Notes under the pieces: generated by a model
What the model saw: only the letters and a program-made list of their open reading frames with translations
The model's database searches: none
What the model was told of the DNA's origin: nothing
Shown here: positions 1-12,294 of the stretch, one piece after another
Layout: every line of letters begins with the position of its first letter
How positions within the stretch are numbered: the stretch's first letter is position 1
NCBI RefSeq assembly: GCF_052857255.1
Contig: NC_135498.1
Coordinates: 163,862,124 to 163,926,123, forward strand
Direction of reading: 5' to 3'
DNA: 64,000 nucleotides
Origin: Amblyomma americanum
Taxonomy: Eukaryota > Arthropoda > Arachnida > Ixodida > Ixodidae
Position numbers and translations under genes: made by a program

Positions 1-1417
1 ATAGAGCTGGTATGGAATCTTGTTCGAAACCATGCTTAGAAACCCAACAACTCCGTTTGGGATAAACACGAGGTTGTTGGTGGGCTGATACTCCCCGGAC
101 CAGTCAAAGGCAGATGCGATGTAGGCATTGTCGTACGCAGCTTTCGCCTTTCCGCTGCTGCTCAGAGCGTCCCAGTATATGGACGACGCGTAGGAAAAGA
201 TGGCGAACACAGTGCCGAGTACGCTGTTCTTGGAATCGAGGGACAGCGTGGGCGTTTGTCGGTATCTCTCGTACTGGATGAAGCTGTCCTGCGTTCCGAA
301 GACGATCTTCATGCCTTTCACTTTCCGCTGTGCCGGCTTAACATCATCCTGCGTAAACCAGGATCGCCCTGATTGAAGCAAGTCGTTGATGACCGTGAGC
401 GTCTCGTTAAACAATGTGTCGAATTGCTCGTCGCGGTGCGTGCGGTACACGTTCGCGAAATCCTTGCCCAACGTCAGCTTGGCGGCTATTCCCACTCCGT
501 AGCGGTACATCTTTTCAAGCAGCAGGCTGCAAGCTAAGAGCTGCGGGTCTACTTGGCCGATCTCGTAGCCATGGCCGAATTTGTACAAAAACCTGTAGTC
601 GGATGGAAGGAACGGCGATAACGTGACCATGGCCTTGAAGCCGACATAGTTTGCTACTGCGGTTGCGTAATCCTCTGCGTTGAAGACGGAGCCCAGCTTC
701 GAGAAAAAGGCGGGATCTTCCACGAACATGAAAGTGGCTGCTGTTATTTCCTCCTCTGTTTTGAATAGAAGTTGAAAATATCTCAACCAGTCCCAATGGT
801 CGCTCTTCGGCAGCATGCCGATAGACCACAAATCCTTAATCGCGTATTCAGCGCGCACATTTTCCAGGTACGTCAGGTTTTCCAGAGTAACTTCCAGAGT
901 AGATATATGGTTGCTTGCTACGGTCGCTATCGTGCTGTTGCGGTACACAGTCAAAGCCCGGGTGATCATGTATTGGTAGTGTTTTGTTCCGTTCGATCTT
1001 GTAAGAGCAACGTAGCGTTTCAAGAAAGTCACTGGTGGCTTGAGCAAGACCTGCGACTTGCCTTCTTTCTGTACACTTCGCAGGACGTTCACTCTGAATA
1101 AAGTCTGGAGCTTCAGGTGCCTATCTCCGGCGGACACAACCTTCACCGCGTCACCCGGAAATTTGACGTAGGGCCACTCACTTAACTGCAGGGCATTGAG
1201 AATCTCCATCCACGCCGGCAGGGCGTCGCCAGCGGAGTGGGCCGCCTTGCATTTCTCGTGGACCCACATCGCTTGAACGAGAAAGTTGCTCTCGATTGGC
1301 CTCGGGTACTTTCCCTTGATGGCAAGATATCTCTCGAAGAACAACTCTAGGTCCAAGACCAGTTGTGCGGGGCTCAACTGGGAATACGGCAGCTGATTCA
1401 GGTTCTGCTGGTTATAC
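1..1417 (-). CDS. Neprilysin-like M13 metallopeptidase, third exon (partial, runs off window)
   Basis: A single frame of 472 codons is open from the acceptor to the window edge and covers most of the M13 N-terminal domain (Pfam Peptidase_M13_N). Family marks are a Cys in WVHEKCKAAH followed by a Gly/Pro-rich stretch and the SEWPYVKFPGDA block. The pre-catalytic block begins NAYIASAFDW and continues with NNLVFIPNGVVGF; it corresponds to the family's NAYY...N.IVFPAGIL region. The HExxH and ExxxD zinc ligands and the C-terminal Trp are not seen because the gene continues past base 1. With exons 1 and 2, about 592 residues are visible, against roughly 700-770 for typical family members. No stop or frameshift is visible, so the gene looks intact within the window. 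Ticks carry many M13 genes, so I give no symbol. Confidence 0.92.
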
Positions 1418-3266
1418 CTACAAACGCATGCAATGCAAAAGCAAGTGTTCAGCTAGTATACGCTGATGTGCGGTAAACCAATGTTATCAAATTCGACCTG
1501 CTTTTTTTCAGGTTTTATGTCCCGTATGTGAAGGAGGCGGATCTAGCGCGCATGCAGTATAGAGGAAGAAAACTGCAAAGTTGTCCACCTTAAGCATTTC
1601 AGTAAAAAATCCAGCGTTGTGCAAAAAAAAGCACGATCACTAGAAATTCTCTTTCACGTTATTTTTCCAATGCGGAAGTGAATATTTCATTTCCATCGTT
1701 GGGAGCGTACGACAGTTAATTCTCTTCAAAACGCTGCAACTGATTCCTACTAACGTGGGTGGCTTTTTGAGTCAGCTTGCGTACTTGGCAAAATGAACCA
1801 CGCAAGAAGTGTCGGTACACGTACGTGCCACGCAGTTATTTTGCTAGAAACAACAGATGAATTGATTGATATAGGTCACGCCAATGGCCCCGTGCATTAC
1901 GGACATTTTTCGATCGCAGACATTTGTCACTGCTTTGGCGGCAGTAAAAATTACAGCTGCGTAAGAGATATTTATTTCGTAGTATACAGTATGAATGTCA
2001 AGCGAGAGAGAAATAAGTCACCGCACATTCCTAATTAATCACATGCATTTTGATGGATGAAAGGCAGCAGTTACTCTAGTGAGCGTTGTGTCACACCCAC
2101 TTGCAGTGCATGTTCCAAGTTCTATAGTCTATATAATTCTATATGCGTTGCTAAGTTTTTTCTACGCGCTCACTAAAAATACTGACTGCTGGGGCCGTAT
2201 TCCATATTTTACATCGTTCATTTGTCCATTTTGTTCTGTGTTATTGGCCGCTGAGATGTACACGCAGGTTACCAGTCTATGTGGGCAGCAGCCCGACCAT
2301 TTTGCAGTTATGACCAACCGTACCCCACCAGTGAATTTATGAGCTGCGATATCGAACCAATGGCGATCAATCATGAAGTGCATCGCAGCGTTCCGTCAGC
2401 AGCCGGAGCCCGAACGTCACTGCTGGCTGCCATTGGCTGCCTAACGCCAATGGCAGCAGACGCAAGGTGAGGGCCAGTCGCCAACCAACGCAATCGTTGG
2501 GTCGCTTCCTGCAGACGCTCTGTCGGTGACCAATGACAGACGGCGAAATGGACAATGCACAGCTATGGAATGTGGCCCCTGGTTTACCGTTGCATTAGCG
2601 TCACAGCTGTCGACCTCAGGCTCATTGGTGAAAAGATGGCAGCTCTTACAGAATTGCCAGAAAATACATATTACACCGAACTATTCCACAATAATAGGGG
2701 GTCAGGCTGTTCGCCGTCGCTTGCCGTCTTGAAGACTATTCGTAGCAATCCGGTAAAACTAAAATACTTAATAAGAATTATTATGTGTCCTTGTGGTAGA
2801 TGCACAACGTCCGAAAGTGAGAGCTCGGTAGCGTCACAAGCTAATGCATGACGCTGCAATATTGCACAAGCAAAAAGTTTCCCGCTGTACCTCACCCAGC
2901 CGCAAAAGTTGACTTCATACGCCACAACTAGCTAAGTGCGTTGGGATGGCGCATGCAGAAAATAATGCGCACTTAGCTTGTTCAGTCTTCGTGATGGGAC
3001 AAAATTATAGCGACTGGCGTTCTACGTGAAAAGCTTTGAACAAAGTTCACTGCAGTGGTTGTGACGAAATTCAAACGGATGCGTACCGGCTACTGATTCG
3101 TAAATCGCGGAAAATAAGCGCTGACGTCTTCGCGATGCGTATGAGGTAATGCAACGCATGTACTGCCCAAACTTCGGCCAACGAGAAAAACAATGAGAAC
3201 CGATGCGTTTGTTAAATGCGTGGAGGCTCGGCATGCGTGGCGTGAGAAAAATTATCTCGCACTAAC
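1418..3266 (-). other. Intron 2 of the neprilysin-like gene
   Basis: The intron is bounded by the GTTAGT donor (3266-3261) and an acceptor ending in TTTGTAG (AG at 1419-1418). I see short unconnected frames only, and no recognised repeat or RNA gene. Confidence 0.7.
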
Positions 3267-3436
3267 CGGAATCTCTCGCAAACATGCTCGTAGAAGTCGT
3301 CGCATGGGTGACTGGAGTAATCGTCGGCTCGAAACAGGTAGTCTCGGTTCCAAAGGCACACCGGCGTCTCGCACTGGTTCGAGTTGGTGGGCAAGAAGTA
3401 CATGGGCGCTGGGTCGTCCTGCCACCGGCGGTAGCC
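3267..3436 (-). CDS. Neprilysin-like M13 metallopeptidase, second exon (start of ectodomain)
   Basis: This 170-bp exon opens the extracellular domain. Its reading frame carries the cysteine signature at the start of M13 ectodomains: a Cys pair in NQCETPVCLWNRDY, then SSHPCDDFYEHVC, which matches the family pattern PCdDFYxyvC. These cysteines form conserved disulphides in neprilysin relatives. The acceptor is TGCAG at 3441-3437 and the donor is GTTAGT from 3266. The two leftover bases (CG) join the single G that opens exon 3 to make an Arg codon, so the phases agree. The frame is closed by a TGA a short distance upstream of the acceptor, which supports an internal exon rather than a start here. 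Confidence 0.85.
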
Positions 3437-5500
3437 CTGCACCAAGGCGAGAAGTGGTACTGGTGGGCGCAGGCCAGGTCACGGGGGAGCAATGAACCTA
3501 TTCAAAGGAAGTGGAAAAAATGAAGTAAATAACGCGCTATCGTTAAATTCCCTGTGTCGCAGGAAAACCCTCGTAGGCGTTGACCGGCGGCGAGGCCAAA
3601 AACTTAGCACTAAGCGACCAGGTCCTGACTTCAAAATCATATGACCTAGCACTGGTAATTCAAGCACCCCCAGGCGATCATACTCTTGCTTCTCGCATGT
3701 AGGGTGTGTTTCCCCAAACTTTGCACAACCTTTAAAAATAGGCTTTTTGAGTTAAAAGAGCGCTTTTTTGGGCATAGCATTGCCACCGGTGTAATACATC
3801 GAAATACGGCTAAGGCGTGCTAACTAGCAGGATGGTTAATTAATATTCAGTAACATTTTGAAATACTACCGTTAGGCTCCTTTATTATTAGCAGGCGTGT
3901 ACCCCACCGTAAGTAATACCTATGTAGGTTTTAGAATTCTGAAAACGCGGTTCCCTCGGCGCAGTGGTGGAACAAATTTTGGCGATTTCGACGAGTTACG
4001 AGCACTGGAGAAGTCGCCTTGCCTGAAAGCTTCTCGAAAGCGCACGTATATTGGCGCGATGTAGCCTAAATTTGCCTTCTTAGTTGTTTTTTTACTCATT
4101 CCATTACTGAACGCTTGCTTATTGATTGAAATACATTAGGATGGTGCTGTGTACTACGTCACCGCAACAGATGGGGGCCAAAAACCTGAGCGGTGTGAAA
4201 GGAAGGTACGCTGATGCGCTGAGATCTCTCAGCATAAAAACAGGGTGGTTGAAACCGGCCACGACAACTTCAGTCCATGATGTCTCGAAAGCTGTGGGTG
4301 AAGGTGCAATTACAGGGGAAAAACGGACTAATCGTTGCCGTCGAAATTCTGAGGGTTTCCAGAAAGACACATTCTTCACCAGCACGGCATTGTGCTGACT
4401 ATTTCCGCCGTCGGAGTTCCAGTTTCTTCCTTCACAATACATAAAATGGCGCGAACAGGCTGAGGTAGATGAAACATTCCACTACATTTAGCTCCTGTTC
4501 GTGCTCTAGACGTTTCTAATTACGACTAGCTGCTCATGTTTAGGATGAAACGAAGAATTTGGCTTAGTACAAGCAAATTGTGCGCTTTTAAAGCCGTGTT
4601 TTAAGTTACGGAAAGCGCATTATGTAAGTGCCGCGTCATATGTGGCACCAATAAAGCTATATTGAAAGCAGAAAGGAGCCAAACGTCTGCGCTAAATTTT
4701 GGTAACTTCTCCGAACATTGCACGATTCTCGGCTTTCTTAAACAACGACTACGACATTGAACAGTTGTACAGACGGAACGTTTCCTTAGAAGCAAAATTG
4801 TTTTCATCCCTTAAACCTGATGACGCTGTACGTGTATACTCATGGCTATAACCAGTTCAGGCTCATCGCCATCTTTCTTGAATCTAATAGAAAGTAACAG
4901 TTCTACAATTATCCTGATTAGAGCACCAAAACTGCTGTGTTATGTGCGAAAATGCTACCTGAGAGGGCTAATTTTAAATAAAGCGAATAGGAGGAAATAA
5001 CAGATAATAAAGGCTACGTGGCTAGAGAAATACAGCATCAGAGAACCTAGACATACTAGAAGGTCACAGCTCCTTTCCCGTGCCGCAGACGAAGTCCGAT
5101 GATTCACCTAAAGTGCTCGGTGCATGATTCGTTGACTGGAAACATAGTGACAAACGAATCAAAAGAACTTATCAGGAAAGTGAAAGCGTATTGACTCTTC
5201 CTCTCAAGGGGGACACAATAGCCGCGCTGAAGATATTGAGAGCGATGAAGGGAGTAAGAAAGAATGAGCCGTACTAATGTTGGCAATATGACTAATTAAG
5301 GAACCCCATAACTTGGTGTTTCTGACCGCTGCCTTGCAACCGCCGAACACGCCGACGTTTTCGAGTTTCGCCTCCACTGAAATGCGGCCGCTGAAGCAGG
5401 AATTCAATCCAGCGGCCTTGTCCTCGGCAGCCGGACACCTTAGGCACTTAGCCACTGTGAAGTGTCAAAGCTAGAAACGGAAGCCGCTGTATTCACTCAC
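3437..5500 (-). other. Intron 1 of the neprilysin-like gene
   Basis: The intron runs from the GTGAGT donor at 5500 to the acceptor just above 3436, where a pyrimidine-rich stretch ends in TGCAG. It is inferred from the two matching phase-0 exons. It contains half of a fold-back-type repeat (3700-4085) related to the element at 12893. I see no other coding potential. Confidence 0.65.
3700..4085 (+). repeat. Half copy of a fold-back/MITE-like repeat
   Basis: This stretch shares long imperfect identity with 12895-13250. Both have the block around GGCTTTTTGAGTTA, the block GTGCTAACTAGCAGG, and a downstream block with AAGCTTCTCGA. Only one arm is present here, whereas the copy at 12893 has both arms inverted. 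It lies in intron 1 of the neprilysin-like gene. No protein is encoded. The family name is not known to me. Confidence 0.6.
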
Positions 5501-5689
5501 GGCTTTCCCAGAACTGGCGTCCAGGCCAGCGGTGGGGCGCCGCATGGTGCCACCGGTCAGCAGGATGACCAGCACCAGCACCACGATGGCCACGGCCACT
5601 GCCACGGGGAGCGAAAGGCGACGCCACTGGAAGCAGTCTGGGAATTCGGCTCCTGCTGCGGCGGCGCTTGGCGCCTGAGCGTTCCTCAT
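5501..5689 (-). CDS. Neprilysin-like M13 metallopeptidase, first coding exon (cytoplasmic tail and membrane anchor)
   Basis: This exon encodes the N-terminus of a type II membrane zinc metallopeptidase of family M13. These enzymes cut small peptides outside the cell. Translation starts at the ATG at 5689, the first ATG after an in-frame TAG upstream, and gives 63 codons. Residues 1-24 form a short Ala-rich cytoplasmic tail. Residues about 25-45 are a strongly hydrophobic V/A/I/L segment that fits a signal anchor. The exon ends in phase 0 at a strong donor (GCC then GTGAGT). The next exon also opens in phase 0, so the junction reads on without a stop. I assign it to M13 because of the exons that follow; the anchor alone would not identify the family. 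An additional untranslated upstream exon is possible. Confidence 0.75.
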
Positions 5690-6779
5690 GACCGATAGAG
5701 GGTTAATGTCGTAGACTTGTTCGGCGGCGATCCTCTAGGACTATGAGTGGCGCGCGTCTTCTTCTTCTTCTTCACCTTAGTAATTATGGCACCGTTCCTG
5801 TTCAGCTTCTTCTTTGTCCTCTGGAGCGACCGAAACGAGCCGACTGGCAGCTTGTCAGTTTCGCAAACACTCCTGAGAATCGAGTTAGGAGCGCTCGCTG
5901 TACATAAAGTGTCAGGGGATAAATTACTGAACAAAGACAGCATAAATAAGTTTAAAGAAACGTTTGAAATTTTCCACACCCCATAAAAAGAATCTCTGAT
6001 GAATTCCGGAAATACGGCATGAAAAACGAAAAAAAAAGGCGCCGGATTGAGATTGGCTAGAGCAAATGCGAGCTAGGTTCACTAGGACTTCGTTTCAGTT
6101 CGAGACTTGGTCTTCAATGCAAAGCACCCTTCGAACAAAGAATGACGAAATCGGACTTAAGCAAAGGCTAAAGAGTATGACGTGACTGCGTTAATGGGTA
6201 AACGCCCATATACGCGGAACTGGTGATACTCTAAGTTATTTAGGGCTTCAGAGTGCGGGGGTTAACTGCTGGGGGGCTCGAAGCAGCTGCTGCCACACAT
6301 CCAATGCCAAAATATCGTAGTCTGGGAAGCTCTGGGAACCCCGCAAAAGGCGCAAGGCGGACTTATAAGCACACCTTACGTGCGCTATTAAATTGTGTGC
6401 ATTTCCAACATAACAATTAGCGAGCGAAGCCGTTCAAAATGATTTAATACTGCAGTAAAACGTCTTAAGATGAAAAACAATATTCAGTTTCGTAAGGCAA
6501 AATAAGTATTGCTAACAGCTCCGAGACGTGGCCGACGCACAGTACTACGGGCAAGTTATTCGGCTTCGAGGTTGCCAAATCAAATCGTTCCTTATTTTAA
6601 ACCACATTTACTAACTTCGTACTAACGTGAAACATTTTTTAGAACACAGTTAATCCTCTTTAAGAGATAAATAAGCATTATTAGTTTGATAATTGCCAAA
6701 GTACTAACATTTTTACCTCTTTTTTGGGATTCATTGCTCTCTAAAGTAACCACCCCGTATACAAAATGCCTTATGACCG
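5690..6779. other. Intergenic stretch upstream of the neprilysin-like gene
   Basis: This should hold the 5' flank and promoter of the minus-strand peptidase gene. I see a CTT-rich stretch near 5758-5775 but no convincing TATA box or initiator, and no coding region. Confidence 0.4.
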
Positions 6780-7230
6780 CAGACCGTACCAGAACCTTGG
6801 AAGAACGCTAACATTACCTTAATTCATAAGAAGGGAGATGTCAAGGACTTGAAAAATTAGACAGATCAGATTACTGTGAGTTCTCTACAACGTATTTACT
6901 AAGGTAATCACTAATAGAGTCAGAACAACCCTAGATTTCATTCAACCAAATGTTCATGCAGGCTTTCGTGAAGAATAATCAACAAGAGACCATGTTTACA
7001 CTATAAATCAGGTGATAGAGAGATGAGCAGAATATAATAAAACTCTGCAGATAGCTTACACCGATTACGAGGAAGCATTTTTCGCAGTACAAACCTCAGC
7101 CCTGATGCAGGGTTTGAGGAATCGGGGAGTGGAAGAGCTTGCATTAAAATAGTGGAAGATATCTATAATGAATTGAGAGCTACCATAGTCCTCCATAAAT
7201 TCAGCAATAAATTTCATTAAGGATGGGTGT
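6780..7230 (+). pseudogene. RTE-like LINE reverse transcriptase remnant
   Basis: Scattered frames resemble the fingers-palm region of RTE-type non-LTR reverse transcriptases, which copy LINE RNA into the genome. Visible pieces include IHKKGDVKDLKN, then a block with HVYTINQVIER, then YTDYEEAFFAV, which matches the family motif around the first catalytic Asp (Y-I-D-Y-E-K-A-F). Several in-frame stops and frame changes show the copy is dead. The catalytic FADD-type motif is not seen. The fragment stands alone, with no recognisable 5' end or tail. Confidence 0.7.
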
Positions 7231-7960
7231 CAGGGGGGAGTCGAGATCTAGCAAATGCCATTCGCCGTCTGTTTACAGGAGGTTTCCCGAGGCCTGGGAT
7301 CCACCTGGATCTCCCACCAACGCCCACCTTCACGCCTATTTTGTCAAATCAGGTCCACGCAAACTCGGCTCATGTCAGCCATCGAGTCCCTCTTTAATTA
7401 AAAGCATGTTTGCAATCATCCTCATGCAAAGCCTTCAATCTAAAGTGTTCTTGATGATGTAAAAAAATTAGTATGTAAATAAAGAACCAGCAATTGCATG
7501 TACACGTAAAACGATTTTAGCGTGTCGACTCGTTATTCTGAACAGCTTTTCTTAGTGAACTGTGACGTGTGCAAGGAAAGCTCAAGGAACACAGGCCGCA
7601 AAGCATCGGTGTGTACAATGTACCTTTACGCAATGTCTAGTTCCGTATCACAGCTTCGCGAAAGGGTCGAGGCTCCAGCTCGGATCGGCGTGCTTGTTGC
7701 CCAACACGTGGGCGATGTATGTAATCAGGAGCGGCAAAAGTGTTTGGCACAGTGGAGCAGGAAGAAGCAACCCCGTTATGGAAGCAGTACGGCACCAGCG
7801 AGGGTAAGGCGGATATAGCCTCTTTGTGCGACGACACTAAATCTAATAAGCTGTCATGTCCAGCGTGGCACACCGGTTACAGGTGAAACAGGAAAACTGG
7901 TTTTGGAGTAAAGTCAATGACGCAGTTACTGTCTCACATACTTCGGTGGGCACCGGAACC
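7231..7960. other. No gene recognised
   Basis: There are several overlapping short frames but none with codon conservation or a domain that I recognise. It may include decayed continuation of the LINE at 6780. Confidence 0.3.
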
Positions 7961-7961
7961 G

Positions 7962-8195
7962 CGCCGTAAGGAAAGGAATAAAGGAGGGAGTGAAAGAATA
8001 AAGGAAGAAAGAGGTGCCGTAGGTCTCTGGAATATTTTCGACCACCTGGGGATCTTTAACGTCCACTGACATCGCACAGCACAAGGGCGCCTTTTGCGTT
8101 TTGCCTTCATCGTAACGCGGCCGCCGCGCTCGTGTTCGATCCCGGGTACTCCGGCTCTATAGACGAGCGCCTTAACCATTGAACCACGACGATGG
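7962..8195 (-). mobile_element. Ruka-type tRNA-derived SINE, reverse orientation
   Basis: The right end looks like a tRNA-derived head read backwards: a box-B-like GTTCGATCCCGGG near 8131 and a box-A-like segment ending at the ACCACGACGATGGG near 8195. The body has the CCACCTGGGGATCTTTAACG block that marks the ixodid Ruka SINE family. The left side ends in an A/G-rich stretch (repeated GGAAG and AAAGGAAGAAAG). SINEs of this kind are copied by LINE enzymes. It is an ordinary, moderately diverged copy. Confidence 0.75.
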
Positions 8196-9339
8196 GTAAT
8201 AGTGTTTTTATTTTCTGGAACACATCATGCGTTTCCATCTTTTCGTTGGCATCTCTTGTAAGAAAAGGACTTCTATATTCGATAGAAAAAAGAAAACAGT
8301 TGGCTTCCCGCATTTTTTTTTTTTTGAAAAGATGGACTGATCGACCACCAGCGCATGTTGACGACAAAGCTGAATCATTGGTCAGGTTTACCATGACAGC
8401 GGGGAATTTTACAGCCAGGTATCCTACTTCAATTCCTTTAAAAGATATCGGAGATGCTGCACAATGCACCTACTTAGCCCAGCAACCGCTTTTCAGCGGG
8501 TGATCGTGGAAAGACGAGATGTGGAGCTCGTTGCGGGGTGTCAAATAAAATTAATTTTTGTCTACCACAGCATTTGTTTTGTTAAGTACTTCAAGTGTCG
8601 CCAACGATATGACTGCTAGAAAACTGGCGTAAAATACTGGAAATGAAAAGCCTATATGGTGGCCTTGTTGACAGAAAAGAAGAGGTGCCGTAACTCTCAG
8701 TTAGGATGGAAACTTGAACGGCTGTGCGAGGGAAGCTAAGGAGGAGCAGGCAAAGAAAAAAGGACTCCGTAATGCGCAGGCGAAGGAAACTGAACGCCAC
8801 GGGTTCGGATTTAGGTTTGACCTTCAAAGAAGTCGAGCACTCGAAGGTGAAATTTCATCGCACTGGCATAGAAGTGGTAGTTGCTCAGCTTGCATTGCCA
8901 GTGACCGACTGTCTGCTGGGATAATCTTTGCCAACCCAATTATACAAGGTATTGTTATGAACTGGCATACTGTCAGAATCGTCCACCGCGCGTCGTGCAA
9001 ACAAAATACAGCTTCGTGTTTTTCATTATCATGATTTGTCATACCGCCAATATATCGAATGTGCTGGTTTATTCTTGCGTATTTTTGTCCTAGTAATGAT
9101 TACTCAAACCATAATTAGTCTCATAATAAGTATCTGAATATATCTATATTAACTTTCTATTCTTTTTTGCTGCCAACTTCCGCTATCGGTCGTTTTTCAA
9201 TGCTGTTTTGCTGCTTCACCTTTTTGCCGAAATATAAAAAATCCACTGTTGATTGAGAGTCATCAGGATCATCGTCATCAACAGCAGTAGCAGTTAACCA
9301 TGCCCCGTGGCAGCTGCGGGCACCTCATCTCTGCAGTAT
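8196..9339. other. No gene recognised
   Basis: Only short conflicting frames are present. I see no domain, no splice-flanked exon and no further repeat family. Confidence 0.3.
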
Positions 9340-9880
9340 TCATAATATCGTCTGCCTATATCACTTTCTGAAGCCTCCTGCTACGTCTGCATTCCCTTGG
9401 AACCGAGTACGCCACCTGTAACGACCGTCGGTTATCTTCCCTTCGCACAACGTGCCCTGCCATTGCACAATTACTATTCTTGAGCTCGCATAGAATGTTA
9501 TTAACTTCACCTTGTCAACTGACTCGCCGTGCTCTCTTCCTATCTCTTCACATTCACCTATCACTTACCTTTCCGTAGCTCGCTGCATTGCCCTCGGTTA
9601 TGGTTCAGCCTATTTCAACACTCTTACTTTTCTGCCCCATAAATTAGTGGCCGTAAGATACCCAATTCTCATGCTTCTAGTTATTTCACTCATGTGGCCC
9701 GGACCTGTGGTCACTACCTGCCTGAAGTAGGTGCCTTTCCTGACAACATCCAACGCTTCGCCGCCTATCGTACACTGCGGTTGCCTTCCGGGCCATTTCA
9801 ACATTACTTCAGTTTCGCTCCATAATAATGGTCACACTTACCCATCTGCTTCCCTGTTTAGGTCACTGATCACCTGCGCG
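9340..9880 (-). mobile_element. RTE-like LINE, 3' coding remnant
   Basis: Read on the minus strand this corresponds to the C-terminal coding region of the common tick RTE-type element. On the plus strand the diagnostic reverse-complement phrases include the ACTACCTGCCTGAAGTAGGTG block near 9715, CTTTTCTGCCCCATAAAT near 9628, and the TCGCCGCCTATCGTACACTG block near 9760. The same region is present in another copy at 50262-50700. Stops and small indels break every frame. It is recognised by memory of the family, not by search. Confidence 0.6.
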
Positions 9881-10667
9881 GGGATCCATAAAACTGGCAG
9901 GAATAGATTGATGATGCAGAGGCTAAAGCCGACTTAAATCCGGTGATGACGCCACGAACTGGATAAAATTCAGAACAGTTGCAGAGTCATGTGAGTGATC
10001 CATGGCTATGTAACGTGCGATTGGTCAGGTAATCTGGTTCCAGCAGCACTTTCGTTGGCGCCGACGACTTGCAAACGAGATTTTGGAGAGTCTTACATAG
10101 CGCATATGTAATCTTTTAACGGATTTACGTATGTCGGCTCCTCAAGCACTGTTTCGTGGTGTGGAGCCTGCTTGGGCGCGCAAATGGAACTGTGCACGCG
10201 CTGGAGGCTTAAGCTAAGACGTTATACGTGGACGATAATACACTTTCGCTATGCTAAAAGTCCTTTTAACAGATCCGCTCTAAAACAGGAATAAAATTAA
10301 TGACGCTTAGAAAAGAAACTTCACGCCTTCATAACACGCATTCGACAATCACAAAATAATTTACGCCACGCTGTTGAAACCAGTAATAAAGGTTCCCGTT
10401 TTTGTTATTTGTAGAAAATTTTAATGCAAATGTCACAACTGCTGTGACTTAAGTAGCATCGAGGGGGAATAGCTTTATCTTCTGTGTCATATACGACCAA
10501 TACATGAAACACAGGTGCTGCGATCAAACTATGTTGTTGAAGGTTTCGATTCGCATGCATTCATTGTATCAGGCAGTTGTCACACATCTGCAGGCTGGCC
10601 GTATAAATTGTAGGAGATCCTTAAAGAATGCGTACGCTGTTACCTGCAGAGGGCGAAATTAAGCACG
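9881..10667. other. No gene recognised
   Basis: The region is AT-rich without long frames, and I see no repeat family or promoter-like structure. Confidence 0.3.
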
Positions 10668-10868
10668 GCCCGCCGAGGTGCCTCAGTTGGCGCGGGTGCG
10701 ATCCTGGCTATGAGGACGGAATTTTGACGGAGATGGATTACAAAAAAAAAAACCTGCACTGTGCAATGTCAGTGCACTTTACATTCTAAGTTATTCCGAA
10801 GCACCACTACTACAGCGTCGCTCATAGCCCATGTGTTGCTCTTGGGCGTTAAAGCCCGCAATTAACAA
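10668..10868 (+). mobile_element. Ruka-type SINE, forward orientation, partly decayed
   Basis: The left part has a worn tRNA-like head (CCGCCGAGGTGCCTCAGTTGGC and a box-B-like GGGTGCGATCC). It is followed by GAATTTTGACGGAGATGG and, after an internal A run, by the CACCACTACTACAGCGTCGC and CTCATAGCCC blocks. The 3' end carries the TTGGGCGTTAAAGCCC motif typical of these SINE tails. The middle CCCCAGGTGGTC block is mostly lost. It is consistent with an older copy of the family seen at 7962 and 54571. Confidence 0.6.
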
Positions 10869-12294
10869 TTCACATTGTTTGGAATAAGCACGGCTTGGGG
10901 TAGCATAGAGGTATGAAGACAAAAAAGAAAAACAATGGCGGTGGTTTAGCTCTGGTTAAACCTGGAGTGACGCGATAGCTACAGCTGGCTGAGTGGAACT
11001 TGATCACGTGACCAACCACGTTACGAACCGCGTGCTCAGCCACGGCGCCGCGCCGCCGGTAGCAGCTCCGCACCACGTGACAAACCACATGAGAGTGTGC
11101 CGGCGCCGCCACGCTGCAGGCTCGAAATGCTACCGTAATGTAGCTATCGCTACAAAAATGCCAATTTTCTTCGCGGGGTTCTCGCCACCAGAGGATAGTG
11201 ACTGAGGGGCTGCAATCTTTTGATTAACTAATACCGCCTCTTAAGACCCTCAAATCGAGGATAGTATCGTTACGCAGAGGGGTACGGATATACTCTGATT
11301 ATTGAAACGTCGGCTTTATTAAACAGCTGTGAAAAATAAGTAAATAGAAACCTAAAAAAGGAAAAATCATTTTAAGGCGAACCAAAGGAGGAAGACTACA
11401 GTAGCGAAGTTAAGGACATGAAGTTTCAGTTTATCGATTTTAATTTTTAACCCCCCCCCCCCCCCCACAACTGGCGCATGAGCTTGATAGGAAGACAATG
11501 TCAAACTTTTAATTCCACTCCATCAATTTTTAACTTTTTATTGAAAGTCAGTAGGTTCTAACACTTAAATAATTGAAGAACTGATTTCTGCACTGCATGA
11601 AGGCATCGGCGATAATATGGATTTTTAGTACAAATTTAGGCACCAATTTTATAAATTCTTTTTTATAACAATATAGTCCTATCCGTGCTACGATAGCGCT
11701 GTGGCATGGAGTCAGGAAAGCTGTGAATGATTCTCTAGTCTATGTTAGCCCAATCGTGCAACACCTGGTCGAATTCCTCCTCGGCGCTGCTAGCTTTATT
11801 GTCCCTCTGATGACGCCAAAATCTGGTCTGATGTTCAATTGCAAACATCTCTGCTCACCACCTAAGTGAAATAAAAAGGTCCAACCTCCTACTCTTCAAT
11901 TCCTTTTTCAGAAGCGTAGAAGAGTGCGTACCGAATAAAAATATACGAAGACGCAGCCGGACCAGTTGACGGACGTTTTATTGTGCTACCTACCTATTCA
12001 GGAGGTTGATAGCACTCATAGTGTGCTCTCCTGGACACCAGTAGGTTCGAAGTAACGAATTTCGCCATGAATTGACCGCGAAAACCGTCGCAGAAGGATC
12101 ATAACTATGATGTGCCCCTCTACACCTCTGCTGAAATCCTGCAATACCAGAGGGTAGGACGATGAGAATTACCCAAACCCTCGAATGGATTAAGCAAGGA
12201 AAAAGAAATTAAATTAAGATCGATACAAAGCAACACCTTTAACATCTTATAATCACTACACACGCGTTACCTAGAACTGTAAGGGCGAAATGAC
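10869..12294. other. No gene recognised
   Basis: A run of 16 C lies at 11451-11466. The rest shows no extended frame, domain or recognised repeat. Confidence 0.3.

Noticed and set aside
5747..5986. Hydrophobic frame just upstream of the peptidase start (plus strand) as a small membrane protein
   Set aside because: It depends on a poly-CTT stretch and has no conserved feature. It is antisense to the likely promoter region of the peptidase gene.
7637..7873. Minus-strand frame with a hydrophobic alternative reading as a transporter exon
   Set aside because: Neither reading has splice sites or a family motif that I can defend.
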